Source: Mucilaginibacter rubeus
Lineage (GTDB): Bacteria > Bacteroidota > Bacteroidia > Sphingobacteriales > Sphingobacteriaceae
DNA: 64,000 nt
Reading direction: 5' to 3'
NCBI RefSeq assembly: GCF_003286415.2
Contig: NZ_CP043450.1
Location: forward strand, 620,001-684,000
Position numbers and translations under genes: made by a program. The notes below the pieces were generated by a model. It worked only from the letters and a program-made list of their open reading frames with translations, did no database searches and was not told the DNA's origin. This document shows positions 55,824-63,842 of this stretch, one piece after another. Position 1 is the first letter of the stretch; each line of letters begins with the position of its first letter.

Positions 55824-56177
55824 ATGGATATTAAAGTAAAACGGGTTTATGAGCCTTACGATAAAACCGATGGAGTAAGGATTTTGGTAGACCGCCTCTG
55901 GCCGCGCGGAATAAAAAAGGAAGATGCACATATCGATAAATGGTTTAAGGAGATTGCACCATCTAACGATTTAAGGAAATGGTATAATCATGATCCTGAA
56001 AAGTTTGAGGCTTTCAATAAGAAGTATCATGCAGAAATAGATGGAACAATGGCATTGGACGAAATAGTGGATTATATCAAAGCGCATAAAACAGTGACAT
56101 TGGTGTTTTCGTCAAAGGAGCTGAATTTGAATAATGCGGTGGTATTGAAAAATATAATTGATGATCGTGTCGTTTGA
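55824..56177 (+). CDS. DUF488 family protein
   Basis: A 117-residue protein. VKRVYEPYDKTDGVRILVDR and LWPRGIKKEDAHIDKWFKEIAPSNDLRKWYNHDPEKF are the DUF488 signature; the ending TLVFSSKELNLNNAVVL is usual too (often LLYAARD in this place). The function of the family is not established. An unusually clear Shine-Dalgarno (AAGGAG at 55811-55816) precedes the ATG. It precedes the Ada-like gene, which has its own promoter. Confidence 0.88.
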   Translation: MDIKVKRVYEPYDKTDGVRILVDRLWPRGIKKEDAHIDKWFKEIAPSNDLRKWYNHDPEKFEAFNKKYHAEIDGTMALDEIVDYIKAHKTVTLVFSSKELNLNNAVVLKNIIDDRVV

Positions 56178-56196
56178 AAACTCAGCAAGAATCGGA

Positions 56197-56227
56197 TTGT
56201 TCAGGGCTGTTGAGGCCGGTAATTTTG
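56197..56227 (+). promoter_or_regulatory. Bacteroidota-type promoter of the Ada-like gene
   Basis: TTG at 56197-56199 and TAATTTTG at 56220-56227 with 20 bases between them match the -33/-7 consensus of the main sigma factor of this phylum. The leader to the ATG at 56276 is about 45 bases. Confidence 0.55.
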
Positions 56228-56275
56228 TGTTATAAAAATAAGAGCTCGATTAAATTTATTTAATAATAACACATC

Positions 56276-57127
56276 ATGAAAACTCAGCAAGAAATAGATT
56301 ATACCCGTATAGCGGATGCAATAGGCTTTTTTAAAGAAAACTTTAAGGCTCAACCAAAATTAGATGAAGTGGCAGAACACGTTAATTTAAGTCCTTTCCA
56401 TTTCCAGCGTATGTTTAAGGATTGGGCAGGGGTAACCCCAAAACAGTTTCTGCAATATTTAAGTGTGGAACATGCCAAGGAAATATTAAAACAGGAGGAT
56501 GCCAACGTATTCAATACCGCATTGGAAACCGGTCTTTCGGGAGGCGGCCGCTTGCACGACTTGTTTATTAAGGTAGAAGGTATGACACCCGGCGAATACC
56601 GCAACGGAGGCGCTATGCTGCAGATTAATTATTCTTTCGCTGATACACCTTTTGGCAAGGTGATCGTAGCATCAACATCTAAGGGTATTTGCCACATGGC
56701 TTTTGTTGATGAGGGCGAAGAGAAAGCACTGGAGCAAATAAAAACAAATTTCCCGAATGCGGTGTATAACCAGTTAGTTGATAGGATCCAGCAGAATGCC
56801 CTGTTTATTTTTACACAGGATTGGAGCCGTTTGGACGAGATCAAACTGCATTTAAAAGGTACCGATTTCCAGATCAAAGTTTGGGAAACACTGTTGAAGG
56901 TCCCGGCAGGAGGGTTAACTACCTACGCCTCGCTCGCCAAAAAAGCAGGCAGTGAAAATGCTTACCGGGCTGTTGGAACAGCCGTAGGTAGCAACCCGGT
57001 AGCCTTTCTGATCCCATGTCACCGCGTAATTAAATCAACCGGCGAAATTGGCCAATACCACTGGGGCAGCAGCCGTAAAAATGCCATTATTGGATGGGAA
57101 GCGGCGTTGAAGGAAAGTGTGGAGTAA
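56276..57127 (+). CDS. Ada-like AraC-HTH / O6-alkylguanine-DNA methyltransferase fusion
   Basis: A 283-residue protein. An AraC-type HTH pair covers about residues 5-105 (LDEVAEHVNLSPFHFQRMFKDWAG; GLSGGGRLHDLFIKVEGMTPGEYR). The methyltransferase domain covers about 115-275, with the acceptor C248 in IPCHRVIKSTGEIGQYHWG. The N-terminal Cys4 methyl-phosphotriester domain of E. coli Ada is absent, so the usual activation switch by phosphotriester repair is missing. It repairs O6-methylguanine and may regulate genes by another signal. The adjacent oxygenase and GHRPCxxCR genes are on the opposite strand. Confidence 0.92.
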   Translation: MKTQQEIDYTRIADAIGFFKENFKAQPKLDEVAEHVNLSPFHFQRMFKDWAGVTPKQFLQYLSVEHAKEILKQEDANVFNTALETGLSGGGRLHDLFIKVEGMTPGEYRNGGAMLQINYSFADTPFGKVIVASTSKGICHMAFVDEGEEKALEQIKTNFPNAVYNQLVDRIQQNALFIFTQDWSRLDEIKLHLKGTDFQIKVWETLLKVPAGGLTTYASLAKKAGSENAYRAVGTAVGSNPVAFLIPCHRVIKSTGEIGQYHWGSSRKNAIIGWEAALKESVE

Positions 57128-57146
57128 GAGTAAAAATCAATAAACC

Positions 57147-57237
57147 ATGTCATTGCGAGCGCAGCGTGGCAACCGCATGGAAGCAAATCCGCCTGTATAG
57201 CATGCGGTTGCTTCGTCGTTCTTCCTCGCAATGACAT
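57147..57237. repeat. Palindromic intergenic repeat, family A (CATTGCGAG)
   Basis: Arms begin ATGTCATTGCGAG and end CTCGCAATGACAT, with a second inner pairing (CAACCGCATG / CATGCGGTTG). The core CCTGTATAG is shared with the copy at 14125-14210. It lies downstream of the Ada-like gene and may act as its terminator. Confidence 0.85.
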
Positions 57238-57295
57238 TTTTTTACCTTGTATTCCTTATTTCTCAACAACATTTTTTGAGTTGAGCAGAAGCTAC

Positions 57296-57781
57296 TCAAT
57301 GCCCCACACTCACCACCCGCTTCACTTTCCATTGCCCATCCTGGTATTGCCAAACGTGTACAAACTTCATTACACCAACAATTTGCTTTCCATTTTCGGT
57401 ATGGGTAAACTTATGTGTACCCATTTCAATTGCACCAAAACCAGGCATAGGATAAACTTCAAGCGTTTCCTTAAGCAGATCACGACGTAGGTCTGCCGCC
57501 TGTTTGTTTTCAAAGATACCTTTGAAGCCCGCCATGGTTGCATCGTAGCCTGTTACGCCCTTGCCATCATTATAAAACTCAACATCGGGGGTAAACAGCG
57601 TTTTCATCACATCCAGGTTGCGGTTATTAAACGCGTTGAACATAACGCTGTCCATATGTGCAATAGTGTTGAATAATTGCTGATCTTTTGGTTTAAAAGC
57701 TGTGGTTTGTGCATTGGTATTAGCTGCCAATAGCAACATAACAATGCCTGTAGTAAATAGGATATAGGTCGATTTTTTCAT
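57296..57781 (-). CDS. Exported SnoaL/DUF4440-like protein (NTF2 fold)
   Basis: A protein of 161 residues from ATG 57781 (MKKSTYILFTTGIVMLLLAA), with a signal peptide ending NTNA|QT. The NTF2-like cone fold is indicated by FNTIAHMDSVMFNAFNNRNLDVMKTLFTPDVEFYNDGKGV near 40-80 and FVHVWQYQDGQWKVKRVVS at the end. Proteins of this type are ligand-binding or enzymatic, with no reliable function call. It is divergent from the gene at 58001 with a 220-bp gap. Confidence 0.85.
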   Translation of the reverse strand: MKKSTYILFTTGIVMLLLAANTNAQTTAFKPKDQQLFNTIAHMDSVMFNAFNNRNLDVMKTLFTPDVEFYNDGKGVTGYDATMAGFKGIFENKQAADLRRDLLKETLEVYPMPGFGAIEMGTHKFTHTENGKQIVGVMKFVHVWQYQDGQWKVKRVVSVGH

Positions 57782-57840
57782 AATATTCATTGTAATCAAA
57801 TATACTGTTATGACGTGCCGTATTGACGTATTGTGACAGT

Positions 57841-57868
57841 ATTATCAGCTGTTTTTATAGCTGATAAT
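57841..57868. promoter_or_regulatory. Perfect inverted repeat between divergent genes
   Basis: ATTATCAGCT and AGCTGATAAT are 10-bp arms with an 8-base centre (GTTTTTAT). It lies in the 219-bp gap between the NTF2-like gene and the Gly/Tyr-rich protein gene. A regulator binding site or a hairpin are both possible. A TAACTTTA element at 57975-57982 lies 18 bases before the plus-strand ATG. Confidence 0.45.
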
Positions 57869-58000
57869 GGTTTGAACCACCGCCGCAATTCATAATTAAG
57901 TCAAAAAGCTCCCGATTAACATATTTTAACGGTTTATGCTTAGCACTGGTGTAATATTTGGACACCATTTTACGTAACTTTACTTATTAAATAAAGCGCG

Positions 58001-58417
58001 ATGAAAAAGAATATCTTCATTATAGCCTTGATGCTTACAGTAGGTTTGTTCAGCGGCACGGTAAAAGCCCAGCAAACAGCATCGTTAATAGCCGATCAAA
58101 ACCCGCGTTATATGGAAAGCCAGGCAAAATATATCAGGGTTGCCGATACCCTGAACAGCCTGCACGGTACAACTATCCAAAATACTTATAAAGCGTACGA
58201 CTGGTACGAAGCCAAACTGGAACGCCGCCGTCAAAACCGCGAGTGGAGGCATGAGGAACGCATGAATGGATACTATGATTATTCACCTTCCTGGGGTTTA
58301 TATGGTGGCTACTCCTATTCGCCATATTTAAACTATGGTTGGGGCAACCGTTGGGGCGGTAATTGGGGTGGCCGCTGGGGTGGCCGTACAAGCATTGGCA
58401 TCGGCTTTGGCTGGTAA
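58001..58417 (+). CDS. Exported Arg/Tyr/Gly/Trp-rich small protein
   Basis: A 138-residue protein with a signal peptide ending VKA|QQ. A helix with paired Arg and Glu (YEAKLERRRQNREWRHEERM) is followed by a low-complexity tail (GGYSYSPYLNYGWGNRWGGN, then repeats of WGGR). No family recognised. Located 53 bp before the LpoB-like gene, it may be an envelope-structural protein. The Gly/Trp tail suggests interaction with other surface components (inference). Confidence 0.8.
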   Translation: MKKNIFIIALMLTVGLFSGTVKAQQTASLIADQNPRYMESQAKYIRVADTLNSLHGTTIQNTYKAYDWYEAKLERRRQNREWRHEERMNGYYDYSPSWGLYGGYSYSPYLNYGWGNRWGGNWGGRWGGRTSIGIGFGW

Positions 58418-58470
58418 CAATTACGGAAGCATTCAATCTAACATATCATAATTTATAATATATACTACAG

Positions 58471-59064
58471 ATGAAATTCAACAGGATCTTAACAGTTGCT
58501 GCAATAGCAGTTTCAGGAATTTTTATAGCCTCATGTTCAAGGCAGGTTACACGCGTTAGCACCGACCAAACTATTGATGTTAGCGGCAACTGGAATAACA
58601 GTGATGCACGCATGGCAGCCGATGAGCTCACCGGCAAAATTTTAGGTGCTAACTGGATTGATACGCACGTTAGCGAGCACCAGGGTAAACGCCCGGTAGT
58701 TATAGTTGGCTTTGTGCAAAATAAAAGCCATGAACATATCGATGCCGAAACATTCTTAACTGATATCGAAAGCTCATTTATTCAATCGCAAAAAGTACGT
58801 TTGGTACAAGGCGGTAAAAAACGTGAAGAGCTGCGCGCCGAAAAAGCAGATCAGCAAACAAACGCATCTGTATCAACCATGAAAAAATTTGGTTTGGAAA
58901 ACGGTGCCGATTACATACTACAAGGTTCAATCAACTCTATCGTTGATGCGCACAAACGCCAAAAAGTTGTTTACTACCAGGTAAACCTGGAGCTTACCAA
59001 CATCCAGACCAATGAAGTAGTTTGGATAGGCGAAAAGAAAATTGCCAAATACGTTAAAAACTAA
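58471..59064 (+). CDS. LpoB-like lipoprotein (penicillin-binding-protein activator family)
   Basis: A 197-residue lipoprotein with lipobox IASC (Cys22). The domain has the LpoB family pattern: WNNSDARMAADELTGKIL, PVVIVGFVQNKSHEHIDAETFLTDIESSFI and ADYILQGSINSIVDAHKRQKVVYYQVNLELTNIQTNEVVW. E. coli LpoB activates PBP1b in peptidoglycan synthesis. In Bacteroidota this family occurs with COG3014-type lipoproteins and its role is less clear. It is the middle gene of three in a row, and the next gene starts 63 bp downstream. Confidence 0.87.
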   Translation: MKFNRILTVAAIAVSGIFIASCSRQVTRVSTDQTIDVSGNWNNSDARMAADELTGKILGANWIDTHVSEHQGKRPVVIVGFVQNKSHEHIDAETFLTDIESSFIQSQKVRLVQGGKKREELRAEKADQQTNASVSTMKKFGLENGADYILQGSINSIVDAHKRQKVVYYQVNLELTNIQTNEVVWIGEKKIAKYVKN

Positions 59065-59127
59065 AGCCCGTATACATTATTGCCCTGAACATGGTACGCC
59101 CGTGTTCGGGGCAGTTTGCATTTAATA

Positions 59128-60552
59128 ATGGTCAACTTACGTACGCATATTCTCCGGGTATTTTCTTTTATCGGGCTGATGCTTTTTTTATCGGCGTGTT
59201 CAACCTATAATCAAAGTGTTGCGCCTTATTATAAAAATGTTTCGGCCGGTAACTATCCCCAGGCCGAGAAAGAGCTTGATAAAAACAGCCTGATCCAGAC
59301 ACCCCGCAATAAACTCCTGTACCTGATGGAGAAGGGGAGGATTTGCCATTTAAAAGGCGAATACGAAAACAGCAACAACTACTTTAACCAGGCCGATCAA
59401 TTGCTTGACCAAGGTTTAACCAGCGCCTCAGACGCTGCCGTTGGTGTTTTGCTTAACTCGGCATCGCAAAAATATAAAGGCGAGGATTTTGAGAAGTTCA
59501 TGATCCATTATTATAAAGCGCTTAATTATTTATACCTCAATAAAACAGAAGACGCTATAGTTGAGGCCCGCCGCATCACTTTGCAGGCCCAGGAACAAGG
59601 CGATAAGTATAACAACAAAGACAGTCGTTATTCAAATGATGCTTTCGCGCTAACGCTGCAGGGCATGTTGTACGAAAGCAATAACGATGTCAACAACGCC
59701 TTTATATCGTACAGGAACGCGGCCGAAATTTATCTGAAAAGTCCTGATAAAACTTATTACGGTACCACAATGCCTGTTGAGTTGGAAGAGGACGTGATCC
59801 GCACGGCAAAGCTGAATGGTTTTACAACCGAGGCCGACCAGTTTGAAACAACCTTTGGTATCAAATATGAACCCGTAAAGCCATCGGATGGCGGGGAGCT
59901 GATCTTTTTTTGGGAAAACGGCCTTGCACCGGTAAAAACACAGGTCGATTTATTTTTCAGCCTCATTCGCAACAGCAATGGTGATCTGTTTTTTACCGAC
60001 GCAGCCGGAGGTATAGTAGTTCCCTTTAATTATGACGGCGACAGGAACAGGGTAAATACCAAATCAGTTGAAAGCCTTCGTGTCGCGTTCCCAAAATACG
60101 TTGCCCAAACACCTTATTATTCAAGCGCGAGTATCTCCGTTAATAATCAGGATGCGCAGCTTGTAAAAGCCGAGGATATCAATGAACTGGCATTTAAAAC
60201 GTTGCAGCAACGTGCACTAAAAGAAATGAGCGGCATCCTGTCGCGGTTGGCGGTGAAAAAAATAGCCGAATATTCATTACGTGCAGCGGCCAAAAGCGAT
60301 GGCAAAACCAATGGGTTGTTGGAAGGACTTGGCTACGGTATACAGTTATACAGTTTACTATCCGAAAAGGCAGATACACGCAACTGGCAAAGCCTACCTG
60401 CTTATATTTCCTACACCCGTGTTCCCTTACAAAAAGGGGATAACCAGGTGCGCATTACACTCAAAAACGCGCAGGGCGCTACAGAAACTAAAACCATTAA
60501 AGTACAAGGTACAGGCAGGTTGCAGTTTTATAATTATGCTACATTGAGATAA
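59128..60552 (+). CDS. COG3014-like TPR lipoprotein
   Basis: A lipoprotein of 474 residues from ATG 59128 (MVNLRTHILRVFSFIGLMLF), with lipobox LSAC (Cys24 in this numbering). TPR-like helices fill about residues 30-225 (LMEKGRICHLKGEYENSNNYFNQADQ; DAFALTLQGMLYESNNDVNNAFISYRNAAEIY). A beta-rich C-terminal part follows, with GELIFFWENGLAPVK and NWQSLPAYISYTRVPLQKG. It is the family partner of LpoB-like proteins in this phylum. A role in envelope assembly is likely but not shown. Confidence 0.85.
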   Translation: MVNLRTHILRVFSFIGLMLFLSACSTYNQSVAPYYKNVSAGNYPQAEKELDKNSLIQTPRNKLLYLMEKGRICHLKGEYENSNNYFNQADQLLDQGLTSASDAAVGVLLNSASQKYKGEDFEKFMIHYYKALNYLYLNKTEDAIVEARRITLQAQEQGDKYNNKDSRYSNDAFALTLQGMLYESNNDVNNAFISYRNAAEIYLKSPDKTYYGTTMPVELEEDVIRTAKLNGFTTEADQFETTFGIKYEPVKPSDGGELIFFWENGLAPVKTQVDLFFSLIRNSNGDLFFTDAAGGIVVPFNYDGDRNRVNTKSVESLRVAFPKYVAQTPYYSSASISVNNQDAQLVKAEDINELAFKTLQQRALKEMSGILSRLAVKKIAEYSLRAAAKSDGKTNGLLEGLGYGIQLYSLLSEKADTRNWQSLPAYISYTRVPLQKGDNQVRITLKNAQGATETKTIKVQGTGRLQFYNYATLR

Positions 60553-60576
60553 TCAAGAGTTTCTTCCTTTATTGTT

Positions 60577-60690
60577 GTTGACTTTAGTCAACGGCTAAAA
60601 AAGGGGAGAGGCCGGCTTTAACCCAAAATGTGCTGTATTTTGGCTAAAGCCTTTTCTCATCGCAATCATTCCGTTGACTACAGTCGACGG
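60577..60690. repeat. Nested palindromic repeat, family C (GTTGACTnnAGTCAAC)
   Basis: Outer elements are GTTGACTTTAGTCAAC (60577-60592) and CCGTTGACTACAGTCGACGG (60671-60690), each itself palindromic and complementary to each other. The inner stem is GGCTTTA..CAAAAT / ATTTTG..TAAAGCC (60614-60651). It fills part of the 415-bp gap 60553-60967, in which I see no gene. Confidence 0.75.
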
Positions 60691-60967
60691 TAATGAGTTA
60701 TTCGTTTAATTTCAATGTTTGAAAATAAAAAAGCCACTTGCTTTTAAACAGATGGCTGATTTATGTGATAGGGTTTAGGTTATATATTTACCCTTAAAAA
60801 CTTCTTTGTGATTCTGTTATAAAAATAGATTTAAAATTCTCGTCCTGAAATACCCCTTTGTAGGTATATTTTGTCGTTGTAATCCTGTTTATTTCTTACA
60901 GCTTGCTAATAATAGGCTAATAATTAAAACAGAATTTTGTTAGTGATATAGCTTTTTCCACTATATA

Positions 60968-61408
60968 ATGTTGAACGAGGTAACACTAAGAGATGCCCAT
61001 GAGGGCGACGTAGAAATTATAGCCGACCTGATGACCGATCTGAGCTATCCGACTACGGCGGCTGAAATGCAGGTGCGCATGGAATCTATCTTTGTCCATC
61101 CAGATTATAAAACAATCCTGGCAGTTTATAACGGTGAGATAGTTGGCATGGCTGGTTTGGTAAAAGGGAATTATTACGAAAAGAATGGCAAATACCTCCG
61201 TGTGCTGGCTTTTGTAGTGAAGCAAACCGCACGTAACCTCGGTATCGGTAAAATATTAATTAAAGCCTGTGAAGATTATGCCGTTGAAAAAGGCCTGAAT
61301 ACCGTAATCATCAATAGCGGTAACCGTGATGACCGGAAGGTTGCCCATGCCTTTTACCAAAAAATGGGTTATGCTATCCGGTCTTCGGGGTTTGTAAAGC
61401 AGGTTTAA
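60968..61408 (+). CDS. GNAT-family N-acetyltransferase
   Basis: A 146-residue acetyltransferase. The acetyl-CoA loop is AFVVKQTARNLGIGKILIKA (about 89-108), preceded by TILAVYNGEIVGMAGL; the C-terminal motif is VAHAFYQKMGYAI. The acceptor is unknown. It converges with phnN, their stop codons overlapping (TTAA). In E. coli phnN is followed by phnO, also a GNAT that acetylates aminoalkylphosphonates; similarity here is too weak to claim the same role. Confidence 0.9.
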   Translation: MLNEVTLRDAHEGDVEIIADLMTDLSYPTTAAEMQVRMESIFVHPDYKTILAVYNGEIVGMAGLVKGNYYEKNGKYLRVLAFVVKQTARNLGIGKILIKACEDYAVEKGLNTVIINSGNRDDRKVAHAFYQKMGYAIRSSGFVKQV

Positions 61409-61962
61409 GCCAGTTGCTTTTCTGTTACTGATATCAGGTTTACCAACTCTGTCCCTGCTATTTCAACAGCCCCATTATTTTGTATCTCGATGCAGTTTTC
61501 AAGATTGGTGTTGAGCTCGGCAGTGCGGGCTATTCGTTTGGCAATTTCCTCTGCATCTTCACGCCCGCGCACAGCCAAACGGCTTGCAATAATTTCAGGA
61601 CTGGCCGTTATCAATACTACTTTTAAATCAGGATAAAGGCGCTGCGCAACCGGCAGGTATTCGCGTGAACCGTTAACAACCACGTTAAAACCTTTATTAA
61701 GCCAGCTGTTTATTTCCTGTCCAATACCATAGTACTTGTCATGGCTGCCCCAGTTTAAGGCAAACATGCCGGCTTTGCTCCTTAACGCGAATTCCTCATT
61801 GGTTAAACTAACATGGTTCTCGTTGCCCGAAAACGGCGGACGGGTGATGTATCGGTGTGCAAACACCACATTTTCAGATCCGTTGATCTGTTTGCGGGCA
61901 TAATTTATCAGGGTGTCTTTGCCTGCTCCGGATGCGCCAATAACATAAAATAACTTGCTCAT
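61405..61962 (-). CDS. phnN: Ribose 1,5-bisphosphokinase PhnN
   Basis: A 185-residue guanylate-kinase-like protein. The P-loop is VIGASGAGKDTL (about 7-18). RYITRPPFSGNENHVSLTNEEF (37-58) is the PhnN signature. NWGSHDKYYGI and VNGSREYLP follow. PhnN phosphorylates ribose 1,5-bisphosphate to PRPP. It usually sits in phosphonate (C-P lyase) operons, but no other C-P lyase gene is in this window. Its start overlaps the upstream kinase gene by 4 bp. The role may be salvage of ribose bisphosphate from another source. Confidence 0.92.
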   Translation of the reverse strand: MSKLFYVIGASGAGKDTLINYARKQINGSENVVFAHRYITRPPFSGNENHVSLTNEEFALRSKAGMFALNWGSHDKYYGIGQEINSWLNKGFNVVVNGSREYLPVAQRLYPDLKVVLITASPEIIASRLAVRGREDAEEIAKRIARTAELNTNLENCIEIQNNGAVEIAGTELVNLISVTEKQLA

Positions 61963-62759
61963 GATTGGGGATATAATGGTTTTATGGTTGAAAGTACCAG
62001 GTCGTTTGAATTACTGTTGATGGAGTTTTTGATCAGCTGGTACGTTTGATCAGCAGCTGCTTTCAGCGCCTCATCTAAGTTTACGGCATTATAAAAATGG
62101 TTCAATATAAATGTTGCTAAAAATGCGTCGCCCGTGCCACCATAGTTTTTGGGCAATACATTGTGCCAATAATTATAACATTCATCACCCTTATAATATT
62201 GTATGCCTGTTTTATCATCACCGGTTTTAATGCTGGTAATAACCAGTTGCGCATTAGGATATTGTTTCCGGAATGCTTCGATATAAAATGTATTGGGTTG
62301 ATTGTCATCGGGCTCATGACCGGTCAGGATCTTGATTTCGGTGAGGTTAGGGAATACCAGATGGGCAAGATTGATAAGTACAGGCCAGCGGGCTATTACA
62401 TCCGCAGGCACGTAGGCTCGCCCATGATCGCCGCAAACCGGATCAACAATAATTGTTTTTATGATATGCCGGTAGGTGTTTATCATCGCCATGATCACAT
62501 CCACCTGTTCGGCTTTGCCCAGGTAGCCTATATAGAGGATCAACTCGAGCTCGCGGTTTGCGGCCAGTTCAAATGAGCTTTGAAGCAATTCTGTGAATGG
62601 TACATCAAGCTTTTTAACAAGCGCCATATTTGTAAGGCCGTTTAACATCAGACTTGGCACCGGTAAAATCCGTTCACCTAAAATAGTAGTAAACGTTTTT
62701 AAGCTGGCTGTGCCATGCACCGCGAAACTACTGATAGCTAATACATGCGGTGTTTTCAC
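61959..62759 (-). CDS. Pyridoxal-kinase-like PfkB-superfamily kinase
   Basis: A 266-residue kinase of the ribokinase fold, closest to PdxK/PdxY by SSFAVHGTASLKTF at the N-terminus, YIGYLGKAEQVDVIM, VDPVCGDHGRAYV and the anion hole/catalytic Asp in NYGGTGDAFLATFIL. It would make pyridoxal 5'-phosphate from pyridoxal. Fusion by overlap with phnN (4 bp) and near-contact with an EEP gene (2 bp) is odd for a vitamin B6 salvage enzyme; another hydroxyl substrate such as a ribose derivative is possible (inference). Confidence 0.87.
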   Translation of the reverse strand: MKTPHVLAISSFAVHGTASLKTFTTILGERILPVPSLMLNGLTNMALVKKLDVPFTELLQSSFELAANRELELILYIGYLGKAEQVDVIMAMINTYRHIIKTIIVDPVCGDHGRAYVPADVIARWPVLINLAHLVFPNLTEIKILTGHEPDDNQPNTFYIEAFRKQYPNAQLVITSIKTGDDKTGIQYYKGDECYNYWHNVLPKNYGGTGDAFLATFILNHFYNAVNLDEALKAAADQTYQLIKNSINSNSNDLVLSTIKPLYPQS

Positions 62760-62761
62760 AA

Positions 62762-63559
62762 TCAGGGTATTACAAGTGTGGTAGTGATGCCAAAATGATC
62801 GCTCGGGTACAGGCCGGTTTCTTCATCAGGTACATTTAATACAACTGCCGAATCGATAAACTGTGGATATTTATCGCTTCCGGGTAGTGGAAGGGTAAAA
62901 ATAAGATCTACACATACCTGCTTGTTGGCTTTATAGTAGGCCTCGGTAAGACTGTATCTCGGCTCGGTGCCATTGCCTTCGGTAAAACAATCGGCGGCAG
63001 CTGATAATGCTCTGAAAGCCATAACCGCCTCAGAATCGGGTGTAGCATTAAAATCACCGCAAATAATATGATACGGATGGGCTGCGTTGGCATTGACAAA
63101 ACCGGCAAGCGCTTCGGCCTGCGCTTTTCTTAAACCTTTATTGTTGCCTAAATGCGTAAGATGGGTTGTGGTAATGGTAACGTTTTTTCCAGATGGCAGA
63201 TTTGCAGTTACCTGGAAAGCCTTGCGGTCGTTATCCTCGGGTACTACGGGCAAATCAAAGCCTTCGGTTGCGGTAAGCGGATAAACAGATAATATACCCA
63301 GTCCGGATGTGCTGTTAACCATCCTGCCCTCAAACAGGCGTTTTTTGGATCTTCCGGGTAAAAAACTGTAGTTCATATTTAATTCGTTAGCCAAAAACTT
63401 CAGGGTATCGGCATTAGCTTCTTCGCTGTAAAAGCATTCCTGGCAGGCTATAACATGGGGTTTTAATTGTTTAAGTTGTTTGGCAAGTATGCCCATGCGC
63501 ACCCGGTATTCACCATCACATTTCCAAGTATTTATGGTGATAATTTTAACATTTTCCAC
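62762..63559 (-). CDS. Endonuclease/exonuclease/phosphatase (EEP) family protein
   Basis: A 265-residue protein with the EEP core: IITINTWKCDGEYRVRM (Asn for metal), VIACQECFYSEE (Glu), TTTHLTHLG (His), HIICGDFNATPDS (Asp/Asn) and GLYPSDHFGITTTL (Asp-His). No signal peptide, so cytosolic. EEP enzymes hydrolyse phosphodiesters or phosphomonoesters in nucleic acids, lipids or sugars. First gene of the three-gene operon with the kinase and phnN, so the substrate is more likely a small phosphorylated metabolite than DNA (inference). Confidence 0.9.
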   Translation of the reverse strand: MENVKIITINTWKCDGEYRVRMGILAKQLKQLKPHVIACQECFYSEEANADTLKFLANELNMNYSFLPGRSKKRLFEGRMVNSTSGLGILSVYPLTATEGFDLPVVPEDNDRKAFQVTANLPSGKNVTITTTHLTHLGNNKGLRKAQAEALAGFVNANAAHPYHIICGDFNATPDSEAVMAFRALSAAADCFTEGNGTEPRYSLTEAYYKANKQVCVDLIFTLPLPGSDKYPQFIDSAVVLNVPDEETGLYPSDHFGITTTLVIP

Positions 63560-63842
63560 ATCAGCAATATCAGCAATCTAAATTGTACAATCAACATTCG
63601 TTAATTATTAGCTGATGATTAGTTTTTAATTAAAGTTGCTGTTTGGCCTCAATTGTAGTAGTAGGTTCGTGCAAAAAATGATAGTTGATCTTTGAAATAT
63701 TAGTGAATGGTTAGTGTATGGTTTGTTTTGTGTTTTGTGTGGGTTAATTTAACAGTAAATTCACGTTTTGTTATTAGGATTTAACAATGCGCTAATCTTT
63801 TCTTCACCTGTGTTGAGTAATATCGTATGGTAAAACGGCGGT

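Noticed and set aside
62163..62576. A 137-codon plus-strand frame
   Set aside because: Antisense to the pyridoxal-kinase-like gene; no features of its own.
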